From: Zygaena filipendulae
Lineage: Eukaryota > Arthropoda > Insecta > Lepidoptera > Zygaenidae
Reading direction: 5' to 3'
DNA: 64,000 nt
NCBI GenBank assembly: GCA_907165275.2
Contig: OU015655.1
Coordinates: 10,242,501-10,306,500 of the forward strand
This document shows positions 21,643-34,142 of this stretch, in pieces (the stretch's first letter is position 1; each line of letters begins with the position of its first letter). The notes beneath the pieces were generated by a model, which did no database searches, was not told the origin of the DNA, and was given only the letters and a program-made list of their open reading frames with translations. The translations under genes and the position numbers were made by a program.

Positions 21643-23900
21643 AAATATCCAATTTGACCGTTTCATCGATCGGCATTTTGTATAAAGCCAAGGATAGAAA
21701 ATGCGCCATGGTTGGTTTCACATCGAAAGTGGATACTCTTTGACTCTGTTTCGGTCGCTGCAGTTCAAACATAAACTTACTTAACGCAATTAGCCAAAAT
21801 GTCGGACGATCTTATCTGCCAAATGTAATGTAGGCATTTGAGAATTCGTAAATTATCTTTTATGCCATAAATTCTAGGTGTATTTTGCAAAGGTTGAGAG
21901 ATAAAAATAAAAAGTATGTATTTAAAAAACACAATCTATTACCTATAATGGAATGTAGGTAGGTAGGTACTCATAAGAACAAACAAACGAGTCCAAACAT
22001 TTAAGAGCCACATCATCATAATATGTTGCCTTTAATGTTTAAGGTAAGGTAGCATAGAGTTATGTGCAAACAGTATACTTACCGCATATTTTTTCAATAT
22101 TGGTGTGAAAATAAGTATAAAAACATGTATTTACGCGGAATAAATACCAGTAGGTACTTGTCAAAAAGTACGTGTCCTAATCTTACATCATACTAGCTAA
22201 ACTATTTACACGTATGACTCGGTGCTCGTCTATGTATAGTATCCAATTAAATAGTAATCAAGTTTTCTCAAAGATAGCGTATCTCGTTTCTGTTGTAAGT
22301 GATGAAGACCTTGCAATGTTTCAACAGAGGATTTAGAAAAATACGCTCGCGCGACGTTATCATTAAGGCGCATGGAGTCGTGAAACGATCATTTTTGAGG
22401 CCCTAAAGCTCATAAATTAGCCTACTGACGATTCCAGAATTAACATATATTAAAGATTGATATATGAACTTCAATCTGAGCATTTAAATAAATTGTAGTC
22501 TACAAAATACTATTCAAAAAAAAACATTGAAATGAAGCTGTTTTCAACTTGAAATACGCTACTGCTTCTAAACTACAAGTGATAATTTCACGATTCTTTC
22601 AGGAAAAGATTGCTAACTTGTTTAACTTAAAACTGAGCATTTATCGTTCCAAAATAATACATAGTTTTGACGAAATGTTTTTCATACCACATTCACTACA
22701 AATGGTCACGAGCGGGTCCGTGCGCGGGCGACGGGAGTCAGTCTGGCGCTGGCATTCAAACGGGTAGGCTGTGCGTCGCGCTGTCGCAATCCGCTTGGTT
22801 ACGCCAAATTAATTTTGTGAGCAAAATAAGGTAGCGACATCAAAAATGCCACGGAAAAAAAAGCTGCAAAAAGTTGGGCAACTGGACTTCACTGAATTTT
22901 AATTATTGGTTCATTGTATTTTTTTGTAACAAAAGGCAATTTTATAAACATATTTTTGTTTTATTACTTTCTTTAACTAAATTAATCAATAAATTAATAA
23001 AAATAAAAATATACAGCTACAGCATTTTAGATATCGGAAAATATACAGCAATTTTCTATCTGCATACAAATCGAAGAATGCTGTAAGTAGTAAAACCTGT
23101 TTCCTTGTAACTTTAGTGAAAATATTTTAATTGCAACTAACATTAAAGGTCTAGTTTTCATACAAACTGCCGTAGCTATATTAAAGGCATTCCGCCTGTT
23201 TTTATTTATTAGACTTCATTTAATAAAATACTACTACTTGTTACGATAACGCACAGCCCAAAATCTTTGCATATTATAGTGAAGAAATAACATAATTACA
23301 ATCATTTCAAAATGAATTAAATTTCGGTCGAACCTTTGCTTGTGTGAGAGAACGAATACACTTATAAGTGTACGAAAATGGCGGCCCGGTCTATAAACAG
23401 CTGTAGTTAGGCTGTAGACTGACAAGTCCCCCGAATGCAGTAGTTTGTAGTGAATTCCAAAAGGATCACAAGGTGGCGCGGCGTTGTGCCGTGAGTTTTG
23501 ACAATTTTGCCTACCAAGATAATTTAGAATTGTATTTGAAAATATACCTATTACTGATGTAGTAGGTACCTATTAGTAGCCGAAGCGAATAGAAATAACT
23601 TGTGGAAAGTTGGAAAAGACATTTTGGTTCTGCGTCACGTACGATGAGGTATAACGTAACTTACGGGTAAAAGTATTTTATATTTTTGTGTTGAATAAAT
23701 TCTTGCTATCTCTTTCTTGTTTTCACGATGAGTAAAAGAGAGAGACCATATTTTCGAAAGGTTGTATCTCGGCCTGGGGTGATAAAATTCAGCATTTATC
23801 TCCAAATTCTCCGATGCAATGAAAATAATATTTTTATTGTGTCTTATGTTACCACGTGATGCAATTTTTTCATACCTTCAATTTTTTTTTTTTGTAAAGC

Positions 23901-24990
23901 CTATATCTCGGAAACTACAAGTTACAGACCCATCGTGTTGGTACTCAAACTTCATGTTTTCGTGATATCTATGTGATCACATGGTCAAATTTTCAACAAG
24001 CTATATCTCGGAAACTACAAGTTACAGACCCATCGTGTTGGTACTCAAACTTCATGTTTTCGTGATATCTATGTGATCACGTGATCAAATCTTCGATAGC
24101 CTGTATCTCGGAAACTACAAGTTACAGACCCATCGTGTTGGTACTCAAACTTCATGTTTTCGTCATATCTATGTGATCACGTGATCAAATGTTAGATAGC
24201 CTATATCTCGGAAACTACAAGTTACAGACCCGTCGTGTTGGTACTCAAACTTCATGTTTTCGTCATATCTATGTGATCACGTGGTCAAATATTCGATAGG
24301 CTATATCTCGGAAACTACAAGTTACAGACCCATCGTGTTGGTACTCAAACTTCATGTTTTCGTGATATCTATGTGATCACGTGGTCAAATTTTCGATAGC
24401 CTGTATCTCGGAATCTACAAGTTACAGACCCATCGTGTTGGTACTCAAACTTCATGTTTTCGTCATATCTATGTGATCACGTGGTCAAATTTTCGATAGC
24501 CTGTATCTCGGAATCTACAAGTTACAGACCCATCGTGTTGGTACTCAAACTTCATGTTTTCGTCATATCTATGTGATCACGTGGTCAAATTTTCGATAGC
24601 CTATATCTCGGAAACTACAAGTTACAGACCCATCGTGTTGGTACTCAAACTTCATGTTTTCGTCATATCTATGTGATCACGTGATCAAATGTTAGATAGC
24701 CTATATCTCGGAAAATACAAGTTACAGACCCGTCGTGTTGGTACTCGAACTTCATGTTTTCGTCATATCTATGTGATCACGTGGTCAAATATTCGATAGG
24801 TTATATCTCGGAAACTACAAGTTACAGACCCATCGTGTTGGTACTCAAACTTCATGTTTTCGTGATATCTATGTGATCACGAGATCAAATCTTCGATAGC
24901 CTGTATCTCGGAAACTACAAGTTACAGACCCATCGTGTTGGTACTCAAACTTCATGTTTTCGTCATATCTATGTGATCACGTGGTCAAAA
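23901..24990. repeat. Satellite array, 11 units of exactly 100 bp
   Basis: Units begin CTATATCTCGGAAACTACAA at 23901, 24001, 24101 and so on to 24901, each 100 bp with no indels. Substitution variants mark individual units: gaatctac in 24401 and 24501, cgtcgtg in 24201 and 24701, and gttagatagc at the ends of the 24101 and 24601 units. Most units contain ATGTGATCACGTG; where the unit end is GTGATCA the 14-bp palindrome TGATCACGTGATCA forms. Upstream, about 23757-23900 looks like a diverged half-unit (gttgtatctcggcc, ccacgtgatgc). It sits in WDR47 intron 3. No coding capacity. Confidence 0.97.
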
Positions 24991-27661
24991 AATGGAATCG
25001 AAATCTAAGGTTTGAACACAAGATTTTCACGATTTATAGTTTACAAAAAAAGACGCACACCACCGAGACTCTTGTTGAGGTAGCCAAATTACGAATCCTA
25101 ATCGTCTAGTATTAATCGATTTGCATGTGTGTGTGACTACGTTTCGGCCAGTTATTCGATATTTTCGTGTAGTTAAAGGATAATAATGCGCGTAAAGCCA
25201 TATAAAAATTTTAAATTAAAGATGTATTAAACACTCATCCTCTCGCAGCCATCATCAAAATCTATTTTTTAACCTTGTGATTCTCTGTAAATTGAGAAAA
25301 CTCTTTTATGGCGCCGTCCGCGGCCTCTATCGGATAAGAGCTGCATAATCTGGCGGAGCGCACCCTTAACTTAACAAAACTATGTACAAAAAAAATCATA
25401 ATTCTGTCAGTTTTTGTTAAAAAGTTGCTTTATTTTCAATTTTATAAAAAAAATGTTTCTGGTGAAAAGTTGGTGTTTTGTTACTTACAGCAAATATGTT
25501 TTCTTACGGCGAAAATTTTGATTAGTCTACTACTTTTTTCTGGTACGATATAAGTTAAAAATAAATTAGGTACCTAAAGGTACCAAATAGGTACCTACTA
25601 AATATGTGAAAAGAAAAAAATCAATTTGTGTATAGGTACTAAATTGTACTAAATAAGTACTAAATTGTAAAATAATAAATTAATTTAACTACCTATTTAA
25701 CTACGAATTTGATATCATTAATCCTTTATAGTAAAATTACAATATAATAAAAATAAACATCAATAATTATTTACCTTCATTATTAAAGTATTAAAATAAA
25801 ACATAAAAAATACAATATAAAAATATTTGCATGACTCAATGTAATATCAATTAAAATAATGATAGATTTGATGGAGTGCCGATAACTGTTCCACTGACCC
25901 TACGTACATTATCGCGCGATGTTTGGGTGCGGGTAGCGGGGGCGAGAAAATTAGGCCACGCCTCAACGCCCAAGGTCGTTGGCGACACCACGAGCCTTAA
26001 ATTAATGTTAGAGACTTGTAAACATTCAACAGTGCTATTTCGTTGATAGTAACACAACAACATTTGACGTTTACTTGTAAGTAACATGTGGAAAATTAGT
26101 TATAATACTATATTTTAATATTTTTACCTTTAGTACGCGAATGTACCACAACCACAGAAGCTGAAAGACAACATCTGAATTAGTAGAATGAATAGGAAAT
26201 AAGATTTTAAGATAAATTATAGATTAGGGGACCAGTGGCAACCTCAAACATTTGAGGGGACGAGTGCGTACAGGGTGCGAATTTCAGGGGACCAGTGGGT
26301 CCGCTCCCAAAATATGTTCAGTATGTCGATGAATTCAAAGACTTTCTGTATAAACTTAAAATATCATTGCGACGAATTACAAGAATATTTGAACATCTTT
26401 GGAAAGAATTGGAGTGGTACTAATCATTGGAAGTCGGCTATTTTGTACTAGTCGACTAGTTTCCGTTTGACTGAAACTATGGTAGATTAATTGAAGATTA
26501 TGCTGAGTAGTATGTACCTAATTATCCCATATTTATAAAATTGGTAAACAGGAAAAGTAATGGAATTCTAAAAGTGCTTGAGAATGTGACAAAGCAATCT
26601 TTAACCATAAGTAAATTATATTTATGTTGTTTTTAGAATTACTTTCACAGTCTACTTATGGCTGTTGGAGTGTTATAGGAAATCAGTCGAGTTGAAACAT
26701 GACTATTAGATGTACTTTAATATTTCCTATCCGGTATTGTCAATTCGATAGATGTTCGTGTGTTCATTAACCATAATGTGTGTTCACCTACCTAACCTAC
26801 ATCACGTTTAATTACCAAAACAACCGTGATTGCGCATCTTTAGCAATTTACACAGAACACACACCTACGCCGGTATCTTGTTTACGCTGGGACCTTTCGA
26901 ATAAGCAATTCGACGAGGATTCCACTCAATTGAGCATATCTAATGAAATCATGTCTGTAATCGTGTTTTATAAGCGTACAATTTGTATCACGTGACGTAA
27001 CTATCGTGCGAACATTTTTGTTTTTACTCTATTCGATATTTATTAGTATGATTATTCTATTATCACTTCCTTTTGTATAATTTATATTAATCATTATATT
27101 ATTTATCTAGGTTCATGTGAAAAACATTCATAGTGCCTAATAAATATTTAATAGATAGGCCTACCTTTATAGTCTGATAAATAATAATAATATCTACTTG
27201 TCCTTGCATTTTGTAATTATTGAATCTTGGTATTTTGTCCGGGTCGTAATTCGTAATTAATTACGCGTGACCTTCAAGTGAACTTGAATTCCCGCCTACG
27301 GCCATTGCGTTCCTTATTTATTATTTATTAATGGCACGCTTTGCTCTACAAGATCGTTATTTACTAACTTGTCACACGTACTTATATCTACTGTGTAATT
27401 GTAGGATATCGATAATCGGAGGCTTGTGTATCTACTTGCGCGCGCGCACTCCGTTTGTGAGTCATCGGTTCGCGATCTGCGCACAATGCCGACAGAACGG
27501 TCCAGTCGCCTCACGGCACACTTTGAGGTCGTACATATATGTCACTTAGACGTGTTCCGCTTGAATATTTACGATCGAAGAAATAATCGAGCAGTCATAA
27601 TAAGTTTGTGAATTAAAAACGTGTATTGGTGCTCGTGTGCGCGGTCCAATACTCATTGAAG

Positions 27662-27903
27662 ATGACTGCGGTGAAGAAGGCTTCCACTATGCGGCAGTTG
27701 GATTTAATGTTTGGCAACCTGGCCCTGGACGGGGAGGGTCGGCAGTCCCACGGAGTCAGCTCAATCGTAGAGCCCGACCCCCACTGCGAAGTGCATAGCC
27801 GATGCAGCACACCTTACCGTTCCTCACTTTATCTGCACAGCAGAGAATCTACACCTGGATATTACAGGGATTGCATTTCTCCATCAAACGGGCTGACCAT
27901 CAG
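27662..27903 (+). CDS. WDR47: WDR47 locus, middle exon D (possible alternative start)
   Basis: ATG at 27662 (ttgaagATGAC) opens MTAVKKASTMRQLDLMFGNL. The exon ends ATCAG|GTATAT (donor 27904), phase 2, joining in frame to the next exon. The protein is polar, with HCEVHSRCSTPYRSS and YLHSRESTPGYYRD. No domain is recognised and I cannot align it with vertebrate WDR47. It may be a true first exon: the CG-rich 27420-27660 region is promoter-like, and sequence before the ATG is a poor polypyrimidine tract. It could instead be an internal exon using the ag at 27660-27661 after exon 3 (phase 0 to 0). Confidence 0.75.
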
Positions 27904-27982
27904 GTATATTTCGTTTGATTCAGTATCTCAACGCGGTTGTTGCCTCCGTTGTTGGTTTAGTGAAATTGGTTTTTGAATGCAG

Positions 27983-28400
27983 GCGGCGCGATTCGTTGGG
28001 TTTGGGATCTCCTGCACGGGAGATGGATCATCCCTCTTCGTTCCCGAGTATCTTGCGGCGCGACCGGCACAGCCCGTCCGTGACTCCCCCTCGCCGAGAT
28101 ACCCCCAGTCCCACACAGAAATACAGCAACAAAAGACACTCGATGGGCTCTTTCCCAAATCTGACCCGAAGCAACGTTGTCAACTACAACAGAAGGGATT
28201 CCTTGTCGAGTAACGGAATTAGAGACATGAAGAGGGACTATGTCGGCTCCACGAACTCTTTGTGCAGGAAGAGTTCCACGGATAAGAAAAAATCATCTAC
28301 AGATTCGTTGGACACCTGGCATCATGTCCATTGGGACATGGATAGAAACAACTCCATATCTTCCTTGGCCAGTAACGGATTGTCGTATGGATATAACAAG
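27983..28400 (+). CDS. WDR47: WDR47 locus, middle exon E (Ser/Arg-rich)
   Basis: A 418-bp exon with acceptor AATGCAG (ends 27982) and donor AAG|GTAAAC (28401), phase 2 in and phase 0 out. It is rich in Ser, Arg and Asn, with repeated R-R-D-[ST] (RRRDSLG, RRDTPSPT, RRDSLSS) that fit basophilic kinase sites. Proline-directed sites (TPSP, SPSVTPP) and a RHSMGSFPNL motif are also present. It ends near DTWHHVHWDMDRNNS. No folded domain is evident; likely a disordered, basic, microtubule-associated-protein-like segment. This last point is inference from composition. Confidence 0.82.
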
Positions 28401-28689
28401 GTAAACCCGATGTCGTACTTATACGATTGAATAGATATTTCATTTGAAATCACCCACTTCGGTGTAAATTAATACCTACAAATGTCGATTTTCATTATTT
28501 AAATCTAATACACAAACAGAGTATTCTCTTACAGACTTCATTAGCTTTAAATTACTTACCTACGGTTAAATTAAATCGAAACACAGACGGGAAAATCACG
28601 TTTCATCAATCATTCAAATATTCTCTCGGTATCTACATAACATGTTACAAGTATTGTGTTACGTAATTGATATTTTAGACTACAGATAA

Positions 28690-28792
28690 ACCCATTTACT
28701 CCTATAACATCAGCTAATTAGCAATGAAAGTCCCGTCAAAATCGATCCGACCGTTTCGGAGATTCACCCGCGTGAGTTTCGGAATTGATGAC
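28690..28792 (+). repeat. Gamma-tail fragment
   Basis: 'ctaattagcaatgaaagtcccgtcaaaatcgatccgaccgtttcggagattcacccgcgtgagtttcggaatt', the middle module of gamma copies, headless and tailless. Confidence 0.7.
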
Positions 28793-29324
28793 TCGATACT
28801 GTATATTTACCAAATATGTTAATTGAAAACAAGTGTAGAGCATTTAAAAGATAAAATATATATATGCGTTGATATTTAGTTATGATTATTTCTACAAAGT
28901 TCTAATGTTTAGGCGCAAATTGTTCGATTTCCAAAATATCCTGTAGAGACAAAAAGTATACGTTAGGTACATTAATTTTCGTTTTTGTTATTGTATAATA
29001 TTTTATCAAATATTGCCTTTATTATTTTTACTTATGGTTTAAGAAAAACCAATTTACGTGCTGTATAAGGTTTCAAGTGGCAAGTCATTCGCAAAAGCTC
29101 GAAGTTCGTGTTTCGCACTGTCCTCTACGGTGACTGGTTCGACCATAAATGGTTAGACGACCATGCACGGTTGTCTCAGCTAAACAACAAATATACACAT
29201 TTGCCTTTTATTTCATCGAGCCACTACTTTTACTACTCAAATATTAACAGAAGCCTTTTGCATAATAAACATGCATAATATTATATTTTTCATAGAAATA
29301 CGAAGAAAACCCTATGGTTTTATT

Positions 29325-29410
29325 TTTAAGGCTCCGTATCTCAAAAGGAAAAAAGGGACCCTTATGTGTGTGTGTGTTCGTTTGTCTGTCTATCTGTTTT
29401 ATTTAATTTT
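29325..29410 (+). repeat. Lepidopteran 'aaggctccgta' repeat
   Basis: 'tttttaaggctccgtatctcaaaaggaaaaaagggaccctta', then a TG microsatellite and 'gtttgtctgtctatctg'. It is a widespread lepidopteran repeat motif by recognition. Confidence 0.6.
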
Positions 29411-29994
29411 GATTCTTGATGGCTAAAGTATACGCAGTCCGTGGTTTAGCGCATAATGCTAACGTCTCAAATAGCTGTAGACGTAAACACAAAAGTAAGT
29501 ACGCAAAAGTAAACAAATAGTACCTACCTACCCATACTAACCAGTATATAATAGTACCAACTTCTGATGGCTACCGAGCAGTAGAGCAATTTATGAAAGT
29601 TCTGGGAAGAATTATACCTACCTAATACTTTAGTACTACTACTAAGTACTAAAAACTAAGTAGTTCATACTAAATAAAAATGCTTTGTAAACAACTTACC
29701 TATTGTGCCCAATAAACGAAGCAAAATTAATAGTTTCAGCTAAATCTCCTCTATAAATGCCTTCATTTAATTCCTTAGATTGCTAGTTTTTTTATGAATG
29801 AGACGTTATGTAAATATTTTATTCTTATACATTTTACCAAAAGAAATATCCGATGTTTTTAAAGAGAAGTGGCTGAAAGAAATGAGTAATAACCTCGCGT
29901 CGTTATAAGCATTTACCGACAATACGGGCCTTTCCTGCATAATATTATTATGATGTCATCTATTTTTATTTATCTATAATACATATATGTATAT

Positions 29995-30288
29995 AAAAAT
30001 GAATCCCTATTTCCCTTGGTCATGGCATCACGCGTGAACGGCTGGACCAATTTCGCTAATTCTTTTTTGTTGTGTTTGTTATTGTGCTGGGAAGGAGAAT
30101 ATGAAAGAAATTTGGAGTTTCTGCGGGAATTCCGAAATTCACGCGGGAAATATCCGAAAAAGTTGGACCGATTTTTACGGGACTTTCATTGCTAAATAGC
30201 TGATTTTGTAAATAGTAAATTAAGCTACTTTAGAGTTCCTGCGGGAATTCCAAAACTCACGCGGGTGAAACCGCGGAGCATAGCTAGT
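29995..30288 (-). repeat. CCGCGG-head repeat, gamma tail (full length)
   Basis: 'gaatccctatttcccttggtcatgg', 'gaacggctggaccaatttcgctaattcttttttgttgtg', two internal GCGGGAATTCC boxes and a CGCGGGTGAAACCGCGGAGCATAGCTAG end. Confidence 0.85.
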
Positions 30289-30379
30289 TCAGGATACAAA
30301 CAGGCACCCAAAAACTTCGAACACCAGCTCAACAAATACTTTAATCCTTTCTAAGTATACACATTTCTTGTATATTTAA

Positions 30380-30679
30380 CTAGCTGTGCCCCGCGGTTTC
30401 ACTCGCGCAAGTTGCGGAATTCCCGCAGGATCTCCAAAGTAGCCTAATGTATTAATTACTTAATTAGCACTGAAAGTCCCGTCAATATCGGTCCAACCGT
30501 TTCGAAGATTCACCCGCGTGAGTTTCGGAATTCCCGCAGGAACTCCAAACTTCTTTTATATAAACCTTGTCTTGACAATAAAGAACACAAAAAAAAACAA
30601 TTATCCGATTTGGTGTAGTCGTTTGGAAGTTATGCGCTTAGCAACACATTTGGCGATTCATTTTATTATAGTATAGATT
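30380..30679 (+). repeat. CCGCGG-head repeat, gamma-like tail
   Basis: CTAGCTGTGCCCCGCGGTTTCACTCGCG, 'ctgaaagtcccgtcaatatcggtccaaccgtttcg', 'cgtgagtttcggaattcccgcaggaactccaaac', 'ttgacaataaagaacac', end 'tttattatagtatagatta'. Its last segment differs from the 8604 copy. Confidence 0.82.
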
Positions 30680-31342
30680 ATGCGTAGGTAAGCATTATTG
30701 TTTGGTAAAATTGTTATTCAGTTCTCTCATAAATTATATCGGTTACGTCGATTAATAACTTACGTACTAACATAACTTCGTGATAATAAACAACCCTAAC
30801 GGATAAAAGTACGTACTATTAATATTATTGTGAACTATAAATTATTATAGATCTTTTAGAAAAAAAAAATACTTATTGATAGTTATGAAAAACTTGTATT
30901 ATTCGTTACGCTGATCAATGATAAATTGATAGGAATACCTAATGAAAAAGTTTCAAATGTATTAGGTATCTCTGATATCATCAGATTACAGTCGTTCACT
31001 GTAAATGGATCGTTCCATTTTTCATGATATTATCTGTAACATAAACTCTTTATCATACAGAAGAGTAATAAATAATCCAACACATAGCGTACCATTCACG
31101 AATTCGACCTATATATTCGGTCGGTCTTATTTGTTGAGTTGAGATGATCGAATGCTATCATATGTTACCGATACTCAACTCCGACATAAACCAATTGATG
31201 TTTGTCTTGCGAAGTTGCGACTGCATACCGTCTGGGGGTCAGCTTTAATATACAGCTATAGATATCAATTATTGTTCAGATGCAATGATGTAATGGTGAT
31301 CGATGCGACTTCGGGGCTAGTGCAGAAATATTTATATAAACG

Positions 31343-31515
31343 ACTAGCTGATGCTCGCGGCTTCGCTCGTGGTAATGTCATTTGTCAGCCAATTTTCTAT
31401 CCCCCGGGAATGCCCTTCTCTCTCTGCACCTAAAATACAATGTACTTATGCATTACTTCATTGTGATCGATTGAGTACTTTAAGATGTGAAAGCGTAACA
31501 AACAAGCACATCTAT
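31343..31515 (+). repeat. Decayed head repeat, alpha tail
   Basis: CGACTAGCTGATGCTCGCGGCTTCGCTCG is a diverged head. An alpha end 'gatcgattgagtactttaagatgtgaaagcgtaacaaac' follows. Confidence 0.6.
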
Positions 31516-31527
31516 TTATATACTATA

Positions 31528-31832
31528 TACTATAATAAAAGAGTAGAATCCGCGATTCTGTACATTGAATATGATTGACAAATTTTGACAGGGAGTGATA
31601 AAAGAAGAGTAACCAACCACAAAAAAAGAGTTTTTAAAATTATTTTCTGTCTGTCTGTCTGTCTGTTCGTGATAATTTCCGGATCTACTGAACGGATTGT
31701 CATGAGGTTTTCACAGGTAGATTAAGCTTAACCTAAAGCTACATATAGGCTTTGTTTCATTGAAATCGGATGTCGGGAAAATTTTTTGTATAAAAACATT
31801 TCGCGCGGGTGAAACCGCGGAGCAAAGCTAAT
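31528..31832 (-). repeat. CCGCGG-head repeat, delta tail
   Basis: 'actataataaaagagtagaatccgcgattctgtac', 'tctgtctgtctgtctgtctgttcgtgataattt', 'ctactgaacggattgtcatgaggttttcac', GCGCGGGTGAAACCGCGGAGCAAAGCTA. Inverse orientation of the 15701 copy. Confidence 0.85.
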
Positions 31833-32601
31833 TTATAATATTAGTTAGGATTCTGATATTGTGCAAGGCCTTGAAAGCGTGTAAAAAAGAGAGAGGCGTC
31901 GCTAATAAAGTTCAAATATGCAAATATCTTTTATCATTATTATAGATTCAGTCTGAGTTGTAATGAAATTGCTTTGAATTCGTAATTTTCGTAGACTATT
32001 TTCATTAAGAAGATTACTTACACGAAATCTCCGACTTGTTTTTGGGCAGAAAACAAACGTGTTGACGTCGTCGAAGTATTTATGGGCTAGATACCTCACC
32101 TCGCGTTTCGATCTGAAAAAAATAAAAAATAAATAACATCAACTTGTGCATAACAAGCTGTAACAGGCGGTAATTTGTCAATGTTTACCTAATCACATGC
32201 CTGTTTCAGTATGGATTTTCGGTGTAAACTGTCTGACTCAACCGTTTAGTCATTTTAACAGTCAAGTCTTGCGGCATACTCTGTTATTGTGAACATTAAG
32301 TTTACGTTACATTATGGTACAATGTACTTACTTATATTGACATTGTTTTTATAAGAATGTCAGTATAGGTAAGTACGTCCGCATGAGTTTCGAAATTCCC
32401 TCAGGAATTCCCTTTAGGGGGATGAAAAATAGATAGCCGATTCTCAGACCTACTGAATATGCATATAAAATTTCATAAAAATCGGTCAAGCCGTTTCGGA
32501 GGAGTATGGTAACTAACACGAGAATTTTATATATTAGAAGATGTTGCATTAATCTCTCCTGTCGTACCTTATTGTTATACACTCACTGTTTTATTTTTAT
32601 G

Positions 32602-32785
32602 CTAGCTGTTCCCCGCAGTTTTATCCGCTTTAAGTTGGGAGTTCCTGCGGGAATTCCGGAATGAAACCCTATGTTCTCTTTTGTAATCCCAACAACGTGG
32701 ATGCAAAATTACATGTAATCGGTAGAGTAGTTGAGGCGTGAAAGTGTAAGAAACAAACAAACAAACGCACATTCGCATTTATATG
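32602..32785 (+). repeat. CCGCGG-head repeat, alpha tail
   Basis: CTAGCTGTTCCCCGCAGTTTTATCCGC, GGGAGTTCCTGCGGGAATTCCGG, 'ttgaggcgtgaaagtgtaagaaacaaacaaaca' and a 'ttcgcatttatatg' end. Confidence 0.82.
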
Positions 32786-33530
32786 TTGTTACCATAAATG
32801 GAGAATGATGGAAAATTTATTGATTGTTAACTTGAATTTTCTGAATAAATTTGCTATTGGCTAATCATTTGCTTTGAAACGTACAAAGTGGGTAGAAACG
32901 TTGTAAGTATTATTTTTTTGGGTCATACCTTCAAGTGAATTCAAGTGACACTTTTATGAGTAGGTATCTTTTGTGTTTTAATTTATCATATACTCGTACA
33001 TAGGTAGGTATATACTCGTACCTACCTATTATATTTAATAATGATTAACCGTAAGTTGTTATATATACAGTATATCTATTAGTCGTAATACTTGATTTTG
33101 TTTTTACATAATCTAATGATGGTGATGAATTCACAAAGCAATCTCTCCTGTTTAGTTGACCTACAAAACCTAATCAATGTAAAGCCAGTCGGTATATCCG
33201 CTGCAGCTAAATAATGGAATTAATAATAAATGCTCTAGGTAGCTCTAAAGGTGTCTAAGGAAGTGGCCGAAGTTTCTCGAACCTTAAACCTTCATGCGTT
33301 GTTTATTTATTTAGAAACTTAGGTACCTACATACTTATATGGTAGAAATCAGTAGGTATCGTCATTGCCACATCCCTTGTTTAGCATACGATTTTTAAGT
33401 GATATTTTCCGCTTCTAATCATACTTAACTCTATACCTTTTAGCCAAATGTGGTTAACTCAATAAAAATCAAGTATAATATGTATCAGTCAGTGAGTACA
33501 CTGTAAGAGGTGAAACTTATTGTACCTATA

Positions 33531-33700
33531 CCAGCTGTTCGCCACTGTCTCACCCGGAGTTCCCGCGGGAATTCCAGGATAAAAGTACCTACCCATGCCC
33601 TTTTTGTAACCTTGACAACGTATATGCAAAGTTGCAATATGATCGGTTGAGCCTTTAAAGCATGAAAGCGTAACAAACAAACAAACTCACATTCGCATGT
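33531..33700 (+). repeat. CCGCGG-head repeat, alpha tail (head shortened)
   Basis: CCAGCTGTTCGCCACTGTCTCACCC head, GAGTTCCCGCGGGAATTCC box, 'taaccttgacaacgtatatgcaaa' and 'aagcatgaaagcgtaacaaacaaacaaactcacattcgca'. Confidence 0.8.
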
Positions 33701-33935
33701 TCGCTGTATTTCACGTACAGACGTCACATCTACACCCCACCAAACGATTCAGTTTATTGAAAAGTGTTTGTTTTTTATTTTTTTTTATTTATTGTTTGTT
33801 TTCAGGCAACATAGGCCCATAGATAAATACCTTACGACCTTATTAATATGTCACCCTGTTATCGGCCAAATTAATTAATTAAAATGCACGATAATTCTGT
33901 AACACGTAACGCCCACGTAACCATTTCTTTCCTCC

Positions 33936-33969
33936 TATATAAGTTTCCACATCATTCGTTCATTCATTC
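33936..33969 (+). promoter_or_regulatory. Candidate internal core promoter (TATA + initiator)
   Basis: TATATAAG at 33936-33943 is followed by two TCATTC motifs, which match the arthropod initiator consensus TCAKTY. Their A residues, at 33962 and 33966, are 26 and 30 bases from the TATA start, the expected spacing. About 65-70 bases further on is ATG 34031 in gaagATGG context. Not proven to be used. Confidence 0.4.
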
Positions 33970-34030
33970 TCGGATTTATACGTAATTGTTCTTATGTCAA
34001 CTATTATTTTAACTGATTAATTCACCGAAG

Positions 34031-34142
34031 ATGGCAGCTATTGTTCCATTTTGTGATGCATTAATTATGATGGATGACATACCGCCGTGGATCGCTCGTT
34101 GGTCACGACCACGATGCCACGTACAGTCTGCAGCATCAATAT
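34031..34142 (+). CDS. Hypothetical alternative first coding exon upstream of exon F
   Basis: ATG at 34031 opens MAAIVPFCDALIMMDDIPPW and stays open through CHVQSAASI to a candidate donor, AATAT|GTAAAC at 34143, phase 1. A phase-1 exon could join in frame to an acceptor at cgcccacag|TA (35314/35315) of the exon F region. It is unrelated to anything I recognise and could be a chance ORF. Support is only the promoter-like sequence 70 bp upstream and the compatible phase. Confidence 0.25.

Larger units (their letters stand above)
13783..27661 (+). other. WDR47 intron 3 (13.9 kb), with possible internal promoter at its 3' end
   Basis: It contains CCGCGG-head repeats, a LINE 3' end (14131-14224), two CRE-site MITEs (17780, 21361), a DR1 element (16296), a 38-bp-spaced duplication (16530-16597), a SINE fragment (about 20785-20855) and the 100-bp satellite (23901-24990). 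The final 350 bp before 27662 is richer in CG (GCGCGCGCAC, TCGGTTCGCGATCTGCG) and could be a promoter and 5' UTR for a transcript starting with the 27662 ATG. No separate gene is supported. Confidence 0.6.

Noticed and set aside
22549..23086. Two small ORFs in the long intron
   Set aside because: AT-rich composition, no splice or promoter context, no domain.
23901..24990. CRISPR-like array
   Set aside because: Units are contiguous 100-bp tandem copies without unique spacers, in a eukaryotic intron.
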